This document shows positions 8,257-17,692 of a stretch of DNA of 64,000 nt, one piece after another. Made by a program: the position numbers and the translations under genes. The notes beneath the pieces were generated by a model. It did not search any database. It was not told the origin of the DNA and was given only the letters and a program-made list of their open reading frames with translations. The first letter of the stretch is position 1, and each line of letters begins with the position of its first letter. Origin of the DNA: Pycnococcus provasolii (lineage: Eukaryota > Chlorophyta > Pseudoscourfieldiophyceae > Pseudoscourfieldiales); assembly GCA_049487715.1 (NCBI GenBank), contig CP150562.1:372001-436000 (forward strand), written 5' to 3'.

Positions 8257-11031
8257 CTAGTCCCACTCTGCCGTCGGTCCCAAAAGCTGCGCGAGCTTCT
8301 GATCCTTGGTGACGAGCTTGGCGGCGGCGAACGCCTGCCCGTGCGCCTTGCGCCTGACAAGGTCCTTGTGGATGGGCAGTGGGCCGAAGTCCTCGCGAAC
8401 GTACTGCATGCCGCGAGCCGTGGCCTCGTGCATGACGTAGAGAGCCCTCGCCCTTGTCCACTTCTGCGTTGACTTTGGGTCGTAGCCAAACTTATCGCAA
8501 GAATACATCGACCAGTCATCGGGATAGAAGCGGTAGACAGGCATCTCCGCCGCGGGCAACCCCAGCGTCGCCTTCTCCCCACTTTTCGTCGGCAACACCA
8601 AGTCCTTCACGAGCTTCTGGCAACGCTTCTCGTGGTCCATTTGCCCCACGATGATCACGCTCTTCGGGCGCGTTGCCAGACCCGTATCCCAGAGCTCTTG
8701 GTTCTGCTGCAGCACGCCCACAGTCGAGAGGTAGTACTTCTTCATTGTGCCAGCATCGGCAAGAGCGTCGTGCTCCACAAGCTTCTTCTTAATAGCCAGG
8801 GGCCAGATGGGAAGCGACTTGTACACCTTCACTTTCTCGCCCGTCTCAGCAACTTCGAAGTTCTCGATCCGCTGATACCACTCCTCAGCCTTCGACGGAT
8901 CACCACCTTCCGCGGCATCTCCGAAATCCCATGCCCAGAACGATTCGGGCCTGGGGTGGCCGTCGCCACCGTGGCAAACGGCGTCTGCAATCTCCCACTG
9001 TGCGTAGACGGGCATTGGTCGCACTGCCAAGATCTTCTTGATCTCCTCCGCAAGACCCTCGTTCGTCTTGCCAGGCGTCTCGCATCCCGGGCCCACCTTA
9101 GTCTCCATCTCAAGTGCCGGTCCGATCTTGTCACCCGTGCCAAAGCTGAACGCGAAGATGGCGGGCTCATCCAGCGCCATGATTGCCTCCGTATCGATCA
9201 GCTTGCTATCCCAGCACACAATTCCCGCGAGGATGGCGATCATGCACTCATCAAAAGCCGCGCCAAACTTCTCGGACATGGCGTCCACGTTGTCAACATT
9301 CTCCTTCAACACCGCGGCCATCACGTCCGCCATGTCGCCGTCGGCGATGCCTAGCCTTTCGCGCACCGCGTGGTACCACTCATCCATCCCCTCCAGCGAG
9401 TTTGGCTTGGCGCCCTCGGCGTTCTTCCAGTCCCACCCCTTCTTGTTCGCGATTTCCTTCAGCAGCTCTCGACCTTTATTCTCCGCAGGATAGGCGGCGA
9501 GCGGGTCCTCGGCAAGGTTCTTATCGAGCGAGACCATGTCCTGCACGAGCTTGACGAGGATGCCCGCGAGAGTGTCGGATTCCTTCGTATCCAGGCCAAC
9601 CATGCGCTGCAGATCGCCCCGGTTCTCTTCCACGAGCGCAATCATCGCCTCTGCAAGGAATCCCGGCGGGTTCGTAACCTGCAGCTCTGTGCCAGACGAC
9701 ATTTCGTACTCGGCTTCCTGCTGAGCGGCGTCCGCAGCCTCCAGTGCTGCTCTCATCTCGGTGAGGTCAACGAGGCTCTCCTTGATAAAAGTGGTGAACT
9801 CATCGAAACTGATCGTGCCGCCGCCGTCGACGTCGTATCTGCGCTGCACCTCATCCACCTCATCTTTGCCGTTCGGCAGACCGAGCAGTGCGAGCAGCTG
9901 TGCAAGCTCGTTGGTGTCGATCTCGCCACTCTTGTCCTTGTCGACGCTCTCAAAGAGGCGCTTAGACTCCTCAAGCTTGGCGTGGATCCATAGCTCACGC
10001 TGGACGAGCGGGACGAACTCCTCGAAGCTGAGAAGTCCGCTGTTGTCCTCGTCGTACTGCGCGAGCAGGCGCTTTATGTCCGCATCCGTCAGCTGGCGCC
10101 CGTGCGCCACGAAGAGGTCCTTGAGCTCCTGCATGTCAATCTCCCCGCTGCCATCCTTGTCAGCCACGTGGAACTCGTCCACCATCTTCATCAGCTCGTC
10201 CATCTCCGCAATGTGCGCCATCAGGCTCTCGTGCACCTGCTGCGGGTCACCGGAGCCGTCCACTTTCGCTGTCTTGCCCAGACTTGCGTAGTGTCCAAGC
10301 GCAGCGGCGGTGCCTGCGTGGTAGTTCTTCTCCTTGGCCATCCGCGAGTCAGCGCTCTCGCCAGGTTCGAACGGGAGCGCGTCGAGGCGCGCCCTGGCAA
10401 CGTCGGTTGGCACTTCCACGCTGATGACTTTGAGAGGCGTGACGACGTGCTCCTCGAAGAGTTTTGCCTGTCCGATGGATCGTGGGAATCCGAGCAGTAC
10501 CACGCCCTTGTCCTTCTTGTCAGGCTCGTTGATTGTTTGCTTGACGAGGTCAACGACAGTGAGGTCGGGCACCAGCACGCCGGCGCTGATGAGAGCGTGG
10601 ATGGCTGCGCCCGTTGGCGTCTTTTTCGCCACCTCAGTTCGCAGCAGCACTCCGACGTCAACGACGACAAGGTCTGGCCGACGTTGTTCGACGAGTTTTG
10701 CCTGCGTCGTGAGTCCCGCTCCAGGCACTCCCACGAGGCACATCGCCGAGCGCAGACTTTGTTTGTTGTTCAAACCTTTTCCTTGTGTTTTTGCTTGGTC
10801 ACCAGCACCAGCCGTAGCTGTCGTCGTCGTCGTCGTCGTCGTCGTCTTTTCCTCCTTGGCGTCGCGCTTCGCGGGCGCCTTATCTCCATCCTTGGGCTTG
10901 CTTGGAGTTGGAGTGTGAACATCACCACCTTTCTCCTTGCGCGGGGATCCGGCCGGAAGCGGCGCCGGCGCCGAGGCGTCGGTGTAGCAAGTGCCGCCGG
11001 TCCTTGCGTCGGTGGATGCGCCGCACCCCAT
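8257..11031 (-). CDS. Lipidated adenylate-kinase-like / EF-hand fusion protein
   Basis: 924 residues from ATG 11031. MGCGAS at the N-terminus fits N-myristoylation at Gly2 and palmitoylation at Cys3, so membrane attachment is likely. Residues about 95-270 follow the adenylate-kinase fold: a P-loop-like GVPGAGLTTQAK, LLGFPRS, and a C-terminal LGHYASLGKTAKVDGSG segment. The P-loop Lys is replaced by Leu and the lid Arg residues are poorly kept, so it may be catalytically dead. Four EF-hand loops follow at about residues 292, 327, 364 and 402 (DKDGSGEID, DEDNSGLLSF, DKDKSGEID, DVDGGGTISF), all with good Ca-binding positions. The remaining 480 residues, rich in Trp and acidic residues, match no family I know. 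A calcium-regulated membrane scaffold is a reasonable inference, not a demonstrated role. Confidence 0.85.
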   Translation of the reverse strand: MGCGASTDARTGGTCYTDASAPAPLPAGSPRKEKGGDVHTPTPSKPKDGDKAPAKRDAKEEKTTTTTTTTTATAGAGDQAKTQGKGLNNKQSLRSAMCLVGVPGAGLTTQAKLVEQRRPDLVVVDVGVLLRTEVAKKTPTGAAIHALISAGVLVPDLTVVDLVKQTINEPDKKDKGVVLLGFPRSIGQAKLFEEHVVTPLKVISVEVPTDVARARLDALPFEPGESADSRMAKEKNYHAGTAAALGHYASLGKTAKVDGSGDPQQVHESLMAHIAEMDELMKMVDEFHVADKDGSGEIDMQELKDLFVAHGRQLTDADIKRLLAQYDEDNSGLLSFEEFVPLVQRELWIHAKLEESKRLFESVDKDKSGEIDTNELAQLLALLGLPNGKDEVDEVQRRYDVDGGGTISFDEFTTFIKESLVDLTEMRAALEAADAAQQEAEYEMSSGTELQVTNPPGFLAEAMIALVEENRGDLQRMVGLDTKESDTLAGILVKLVQDMVSLDKNLAEDPLAAYPAENKGRELLKEIANKKGWDWKNAEGAKPNSLEGMDEWYHAVRERLGIADGDMADVMAAVLKENVDNVDAMSEKFGAAFDECMIAILAGIVCWDSKLIDTEAIMALDEPAIFAFSFGTGDKIGPALEMETKVGPGCETPGKTNEGLAEEIKKILAVRPMPVYAQWEIADAVCHGGDGHPRPESFWAWDFGDAAEGGDPSKAEEWYQRIENFEVAETGEKVKVYKSLPIWPLAIKKKLVEHDALADAGTMKKYYLSTVGVLQQNQELWDTGLATRPKSVIIVGQMDHEKRCQKLVKDLVLPTKSGEKATLGLPAAEMPVYRFYPDDWSMYSCDKFGYDPKSTQKWTRARALYVMHEATARGMQYVREDFGPLPIHKDLVRRKAHGQAFAAAKLVTKDQKLAQLLGPTAEWD

Positions 11032-11607
11032 GATATGATGGCTTAACTAATCACTTACCTACAGTACAGTAATAGGACTGCAACTCCAAATAATCGGTGA
11101 CGCCAAACCTAACCCTTCACCGATCGATCTGATGTCGACCAAACCCAAAACCAACCAAGGACTGCCTAACCCAACCAATCTTCGACGATGATGATGATGC
11201 TGTGGCCACCGGTGACGTCTTGAGAACGAGCCGTGACCAAACCAAACCAAACCAAACCACGATGCGATGCACGAGCGAGTGATGACGGAGGGAGGGATGC
11301 TTAAGCGAGACACAGCTGATGATGACGTTTCCCCCCCCCCCCCCCCCCCCCCCCCACTTCAGAAGAATCGCTGGACCTGAACTCCCGCCTAACGGGGTGG
11401 CCACCTCCCTTTTGGGTTGAACTTTATCCTTGAGTGGCCCCCGGGCTGCCGGGGAGGGAGGGGCTCCCCCTGGGGAAAAAAACAACAAGGGGGAAGAAGA
11501 TGATGCGATGCGATGCGGTGAGGAGGAGGGAGCGAGCGAGTTGGGGGTTGGCAAAGGGGGGGGGCGCCATCCCCATCAATCATCATGGGCGGACTGCGGT
11601 AGACGAG
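11032..11607. other. Intergenic region with 25-nt poly-C run
   Basis: This gap lies between two divergent genes. It holds an uninterrupted run of 25 C at 11331-11355, five CAAAC-type tandem units near 11240-11258, and G/A-rich strings around 11450-11540. The downstream frame stays open back to a non-ATG at 11434, but the sequence there is low-complexity and reads like leader DNA. Confidence 0.6.
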
Positions 11608-13068
11608 ATGGCCGACATCAATGCCCGGCCAGCAAAGGCGGCGCGCCGCGTCGCGCTCACAGCAGTTGCCCCCGCGGAGCCCTCCTCGATCGCTCACGCA
11701 CCGACCGTATCGCTCTCAGATTCGACGAATTTCGAAATGAGTTTCAAACCCGCCGCGACCGTTGCTGTGCATTCGATGGCGGAGCTCTCCTCGTTGCTGA
11801 AAGCCTCCGCACAGGAGGTGCATCAGACACGTGACGCGTGGGCCTGTACACCGCGCGCCAAGTGGATTGCGGCTCTCATCGCAGAGCTCCGTGACGACCA
11901 GCTCGAGCAGCTTCGCCTTCGTCAGCGGACTTTGCAGACAACGGCGGCGGATGACTTCGGCACGCGATGGGAGCTAGGTTCACAGTTTGCCAGTGCAGTC
12001 ATCGAACTTTGGCTTGACGGGCGAAGCCTTGATGAGGTGCTGGAGACGTGCCGGCGATTCGGGCATGAGAAGCTCAAGTGCGGCGTCATCCTCTCAGGCG
12101 CCCTCATCCGCGAATGGGCAGCGAAAGAGGACGTGACGCTGGCCTCTCTCATGCCGATGGTGGCTTCACTCGCCGCAAAGGAGAAAAGCGCGTCTCTTTA
12201 CCGCGTTCAGCGTGCCAACCACTTCAAAACCGAGGGCAACGCGAGCGCGCAGCTCGACGAGCTTGAGGCTGAGCTCAAAGATCGCCTCGACAGCGGCCGC
12301 GGCGGGTGCGGCTCGTTGAACACGACGTTCCACTACGCGGAGGAGGCCGACGCCGCGGAGAGCGCCGTGCCGCTGCTCGACGGCTTGATGCATCAGCTCG
12401 ACGACCTCCAGCTCATGCACCCCGACCCGTCGAGCTGGCGGCTCAACCACCGCTTGTACCTCATTTGGAAGCTTCAGGGCTACTGCACGCCGTACCACCA
12501 AGACGTCCATGTCCCACCGCACTTCACCCTCTACAATCAGGTGGATGGCGTCTCGACCTTCCACTTCCTCCCACTCCTCGTCGGCCTCTTTGCGACCCAC
12601 GTCGGCAGACGCTCGGCCGACGAGCTGGCAGTGCTCCTGCGAACTCTGCGCGAGCGCGGGGTGGGCGAGGTCGCCACGCTCGGTCCGAAGCAGATGCTCC
12701 TGATCTTCCCGTCGGGCGCGCACGGCGTGTTCGTGCCGCGCACCACCCCACCGGCGAACGCGCCGCTCCCGAGGTTTGACTTCAGCGTGATCCGCGCCGC
12801 GGAGATTTTCGCGTGGCCGACACACGAGCACTATGAGGCCGCGCTGATGGCCGAGGGCGAGGGCGACGCCGCGTGGTGCTCCTTCTTGCCTATGAGTGAC
12901 GCGGAGAGGGAGGAGGAGGAGCGCCGCTCGCGACGGTTCGAGGAGCACCAGGCGGCGCTTATCGACGAGATGCGACTCACCCGCGAGGACTGGCTCCTCT
13001 TGGCGATGCGCATGCAGCGGCGGTGGGAGCGCGAGCGTGCGACGACTGCTTCGAGCGAGGCGACGTGA
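11608..13068 (+). CDS. Cupin/JmjC-like protein of unknown substrate
   Basis: 486 residues from ATG 11608, the first ATG followed by protein-like composition; an upstream in-frame ATG at 11434 would add 58 low-complexity residues. The C-terminal half holds an iron-oxygenase-like signature: GYCTPYHQDVHVPPHFTLY supplies an HxD (HQD) pair, and IFPSGAHGVFVPR gives a possible distal His in a cupin-type strand. This resembles JmjC and related 2-oxoglutarate/Fe(II) enzymes, but the similarity is weak and activity is inferred. The N-terminal half is helical with no known domain. The last 60 residues are Glu/Arg-rich. It is divergent from the EF-hand gene. Confidence 0.65.
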   Translation: MADINARPAKAARRVALTAVAPAEPSSIAHAPTVSLSDSTNFEMSFKPAATVAVHSMAELSSLLKASAQEVHQTRDAWACTPRAKWIAALIAELRDDQLEQLRLRQRTLQTTAADDFGTRWELGSQFASAVIELWLDGRSLDEVLETCRRFGHEKLKCGVILSGALIREWAAKEDVTLASLMPMVASLAAKEKSASLYRVQRANHFKTEGNASAQLDELEAELKDRLDSGRGGCGSLNTTFHYAEEADAAESAVPLLDGLMHQLDDLQLMHPDPSSWRLNHRLYLIWKLQGYCTPYHQDVHVPPHFTLYNQVDGVSTFHFLPLLVGLFATHVGRRSADELAVLLRTLRERGVGEVATLGPKQMLLIFPSGAHGVFVPRTTPPANAPLPRFDFSVIRAAEIFAWPTHEHYEAALMAEGEGDAAWCSFLPMSDAEREEEERRSRRFEEHQAALIDEMRLTREDWLLLAMRMQRRWERERATTASSEAT

Positions 13069-13325
13069 TCGAAATATTTGTAGTGTAGTGTTTTCCTTTT
13101 GCGGGAACGAGGAAAAATGGCGACATGCCGCTCTTGCCCATAGCGCATGATTGTCACATATGTATGTAGTACTTATGATGAGCCGACGGGGGATCCCCTG
13201 AAGGGGCAACTGAGGAGGGCGCGGAATCCAAACCCCTAAACTAAACCTAACTCACCTCCTCGCCCCCCAGCGCCCCAAACCAAAACCAACGCGCGTTCCC
13301 TCCTGCCATAAATAAAATACACGTC

Positions 13326-13705
13326 ATGGCTGACTCCTCTCCTTTTCAAGGTCTTGAAGAAGATATGGATGATGCGGATCTTGCGGCGGCGATCGCGATG
13401 TCACTCGGTGGAGGTGAAGGTGTCGGTGTCGGTGTCGGGGAAGGTGATGGTGAAGGGGAAGGTACCTTGGAGCAGCAGCCTGTTGCTGTGCCTGTTCCTG
13501 TATCTGGCTTGCAAGAGGATGCTTCTCATGGGATGCTTCTGGTGCTTCGGCATCTGCATCCATGTTTGCATCAGCTGACATGGACTATGAGCTACAAGCG
13601 GCTATTGCACTCTCATTAGGACAACAACCACCACCACCACCACCACCACAACCACCTCACGCAAATGCAAGTGCAAGTGCAAATGCGAACCCGCAACCAG
13701 CGTCA

Positions 13706-13746
<41 letters not shown>

Positions 13747-16700
13747 GCACAGGGTTAGGTCGTCGACGAAACGCGCAAGGGCGCCACCACAAGAGTACGC
13801 ACCACCACCCGCGCTACCGGCGTGGATGCAAGCGGCTTCTGACCAGCCTGAGTCCGCGCCGGTCGACGACGCAGCCTTGGCAGCCCTCAGCACAGCCATG
13901 GGCGTGCAGATGGCGTCGTCGTCAGCGACGCCGTCGCCCAACTCGCTGCTTCTGCCATCCACAGCGGGCGCTGTGACAAAACGACAGATGGAGTCGACCG
14001 TGCGCGCGCTGCTCAGCAAGCGGCGAACTCTCGCGCAGGGCATGCCCGAGACGAGGATACTCGCCCTCGTGCACGGACGAGCTGTGGCGCAGATGCGATC
14101 CGCAGACGTACCGCTCGTGCGCCTCGCCGCCTACACAGCCGCATCCATCCTCACGGAACTGCTCGCTTCCGATGACGAGGAGGATCTTTTCTTTGAAGGT
14201 GGACAGCACAGGCACGTCTTTCGGGACCTCCTCACCTCAGCCCAAGCTAGCGAAGCTCTCATCGCTGATATGGTCGCCGTTACCTCCGTGTCCTCTTCGG
14301 CAGAGCTGGAAAAATTCTGGCGCGACCTGCTCGTCTCCTCATTGAAGGATTTCAACGACGTCCCTCTCGACGACCTCGCCTCAGTAGACTCTCGCCTTTA
14401 CGCGGTGTCGACGCTCATCAGCTCACCGGCAATTCTGCGCCTGCTCGGGAAGGAGCTGCACGCCGAAGTGTCGCGGGCACACACCATCACCGGCCTGGAA
14501 TTCGAGAAGCGCAGCGTGCTCGCGCCTCTGCTTAAGGTTGGCACGCTGCCGACGACTCCGAACGGCCCGACGCCCTCTGCTGCGACGAAAACTTTCTTGT
14601 CTTTGCGGGGATACCCTAAATCAGGAGAACGCGAACGCATCATCAACAACTTAGCATCTGTGTTTGAGCGCACGCACGGTGCGGCGCACACCATGCTTCG
14701 CATGCTCGCTGGCGCTGGGCCAGACTACAAGGAAACGGTCCTAGCATGGCTCGCAGCCGCCGTAGGCACGTCGCAGGCGCGCACGAAAATTGGAGCGTCG
14801 ACCGCTGCGGCGTCCTTGGCACGCGGCGCGCTCGCGGGATCGAGCGATGCGTTCGCGCTCGGAGTGGCGGCGACGTGCCTGCGCTTCTGCCGGCCATTTT
14901 TAGATGGCAAGCCGCAGCATCTCGCACGCCTGCGTGAGGCGCCTCTCACGCAGCCAAGGCGGCTCTCATCACCTGCGGGAGAGGGCACGCTCGCTGGACG
15001 TGCGGCAGCTCCCTCTTCCATTGCCCTTCCTTCGCCGCCATCCACGCCATTCTTTGCGCCTCGCCTTGCGGAAACGATGCAGCCTCCGCACTTCGTCGTC
15101 GAAGTATTCCTGCTCGCTCAGCAAGCGACGCAAATCTGCGTGATGCCGGCGGCGATTTCCTTTGTTCGACGCCTACGTGCCAAAGAGCGCCACAGCAAGC
15201 GCGAGGGGTTGGACCTCAATGCAGATCCGGAGTGGAATGCGGAGTGCGACTGCGGCAGCGCGCAGCTACTGGATCCCAGTATGGCTGTTGATATGTGCAG
15301 ACTCTCGCTGATCACCGCGGTTTGGCTTATGTCGTTATTAGACCACCCTAATCCAGAGGCTGTTCGAGAGGCATACGCCTGCATTCCTGAATCGGTGGCA
15401 AAGAATCTCGGGATGTGGGTGACGCACGTCCTTCGGTGGAACCGTGCGGACCTTCTCGCCGGCGCTGGCTCCACCGCGCTCCCGGTGACGGTGCTCGTCG
15501 AGTGCGCCACGGCGCTGCTGCTGCGCCGCGACCTCGTGCGCTCTCCCATCGTGCACGCTCGCCTTACCGAGATGCTTGAGAATTTCCTGCGAAGTACCCG
15601 TCACGGCGCTCGAAGCCTTGGCACGGGAGCAGGCTCGAGCGCGCACGACGCGCTTGTGGGTGCCGTGCTCGGCAACGCCGACGTACTGCGCCGTATCGTG
15701 CCCGCGCTGATGTCGGCGTACGTGGCAATGGACGCCGTCGAGGGTATAGACGTGGATGCGGAGGACTTTGACAAGTTCGCGTCGCGCAACGACGCTGCAC
15801 GGCTCATCGAGACCATCTGGGAGTATCCTGAGTGCTGCGCATCCATCTCCGAGCTGCTTGCGACGCAGAATGGCCGCGACCTCTTCGCGCAGTTCGCCTC
15901 CGCGGCGTTGGGCGCTCTCATGTATCTGCTCGAGGATTCGCTGGAGCGGCTCGTGAGCATTCACGAGATGGAAACGGCGATGGCAGACGAGGCGAAGTGG
16001 AAGGCGCTCCCTCCCGCCGAGCGTGCGGACAAGGAAAGTTTCCTGCGAAGCCAGGAGGGTGCCGCGAAGGGCTTCATGGCGTACGCGAGGACGACGTTGC
16101 GCCTGCTGAATCTGCTCGCGGATGCGCAGGGCGTGGGCGAGGCTTTCCTGCACGAGACCACGGTCGGTCCTGCGGCGTACGCTGTCGTGCACTTCCTCGA
16201 GCTTCTCGTGGGTCCGAAGGGATCCAACCTGCAGGTGAAGAAGCCTGAGCGCTTCCACTTCCGCCCCAACGAGCTGCTGCTGTCCATCGTCGAGTTTGCG
16301 CTGCGGATCGCGACGAGGCACTCCGCGGGTGGTGCGTTTGCGGCTGCCGTCGCCGCCGAGCCTGATTTCGACGCGGCGATCCTACGTAAGGCTGGGTCGA
16401 CGATGAAGCAGGAGAATCTTGGTGGTCCGAGGCATCACGAGTGCCTCGATGATCTGATCAACGCCGCGCAGGCGAGGAAGGGTGGGGCGTCCGGAGCGTC
16501 AGCGGCAGCAGCGGCGGCAGCAGGAGGAGGAGAAGGATCCGAGGCTGCGGCAGCCTCGCATGCAATCCCGTCCTTTGCGGATGAGGCTTCCGATGACGCC
16601 GACGGCGTGTGGAGGCGCCGCTACGAATCGACGATGGGGCAACTCGTCTTCGCCGACGTCGACGGCGGTCTTCCACAGTACTACGGCCTGTTCGAGGATC

Positions 16701-17434
16701 TTGCCAACCAGCCTGCGGGCAACGAAAAGCAGAAGCTTCGCAAGCTCGCGAAGGAAGTCCAAAGTCTGAGCGCATCTGGCGGTCTTCCCGTGGCTCTGGA
16801 AAGCAGCGTGCTGCTTCGCCAGGATGGCGCACGTCCCGACAAGATGCGCGCTCTCATCGTCGGGCCGGAGGGCACGCCGTACGCGCTTGGATGCTTCGTC
16901 TTTGACATTTTCTTTCCCTCTGACTACCCTCACAAGCCTCCTATGGTGCAATTCGTGACAACCGGCGGCGGTCGCATTCGCTTCAACCCGAATTTGTACG
17001 CTGACGGTAAGGTGTGCTTGTCGCTCTTGGGAACGTGGCACGGAGGTGCGGAATTCGAGAAGTGGAACCCTTCGCAGAGTTCGCTCTACCAGGTGCTGGT
17101 GAGCATCCAAGCGATGATCCTTGTGGACGAGCCTTGGTTCAACGAGCCAGGTGCCGATGGCCTGCGCGGCACGGACGACGGCGATCGCAAGTCTCGCGAG
17201 TACAACGAGGAGATTCGTCTACAGACGGTTCGTTGGGCGATGGTTGCGCAGCTGCGAAAGCCCAAGCCAGGCTTCGAGGATGCGATTCGCGCGCACTTTG
17301 CGCTTCAGCGTGGTCGCATTTACCGGCAGGTTGCTGGGTGGGTGGACGCGTGCGAGGATGCGACGCGCAAGGCGCGCATGCAGGAGTCCATGCACGAACT
17401 CGTGGATGAGCTATCGAAATTACAAGAACCTTAA
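13326..17434 (+). CDS. UIM - UFD2/UBE4 core - UBC (E2) fusion
   Basis: Two frames appear to make one gene. The first, from ATG 13326, encodes a ubiquitin-interacting motif (DADLAAAIAMSLGG). The main frame, whose first ATG is 13562, begins with a second UIM (DYELQAAIALSLG); a 113-nt intron at 13462-13574 joins them in frame. After poly-Pro and poly-Gln stretches, main-frame residues about 130-890 follow the UFD2/UBE4 core: ILRLLGKELHAEV, LAPLLKVGTLPTT, YPKSGERERIINNL, LRFCRPFLD, GPKGSNLQVKKPE. Instead of the U-box that ends UFD2 proteins, residues about 1080-1255 are a UBC domain of the UBE2O/BIRC6 type, with GPEGTPYALGCFVFD, HKPP and catalytic Cys1152 in GKVCLSLLGTW. It should act in ubiquitin-chain building, probably in nucleus or cytosol; the combined E4/E2 role is inferred. 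Confidence 0.88.
13462..13574 (+). other. Probable intron in the UFD2-UBC gene
   Basis: A GTACCT donor at 13462 and a TCAG acceptor ending at 13574 give a 113-nt intron. Removing it links the first UIM frame to the second UIM frame without a stop and places GAD before MDYEL. The stretch before the acceptor is pyrimidine-rich. A 56-nt alternative ending at the AG at 13516-13517 also restores frame but leaves a less natural junction. Confidence 0.5.
13707..13745 (+). repeat. CAG trinucleotide run coding poly-Gln
   Basis: Thirteen CAG codons in a row encode a Gln tract between the UIM and the UFD2 core. Pure CAG use, with no CAA in the run, makes this a length-variable site. Confidence 0.85.
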
Positions 17435-17692
17435 TTAAGAAAGCTGTGCTGTGATGTAATAAAACCTTTTTACCAGACTAATTAAGAAAAAGAGAGAGGT
17501 ACATACTTTAGTATTATTATACATAAAATCAAGTGCCGGTAGAATTGTTATGTTATGCAACTCGATTGTACGTACGCCCCATAAATAATCATGTGTGACA
17601 TGATTGGTTGGATTTGTCACCCTAGGCTTGGAGTTCGTTCAGCAACCACAACAACGTACGTGGCAAAATTAATACACAGTACAACGACTAAG

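Noticed and set aside
8257-11031. Calling the EF-hand protein an active adenylate kinase
   Set aside because: The P-loop Lys is Leu and the lid Arg residues are not preserved, so activity cannot be assumed.
12166-13209. 347-codon minus-strand frame
   Set aside because: Opposite the cupin-like gene; Arg/Glu/Val/His-rich shadow with non-ATG start.
15338-16321. 327-codon minus-strand frame
   Set aside because: Antisense to the UFD2 core; no homology and a composition expected from the complementary strand.
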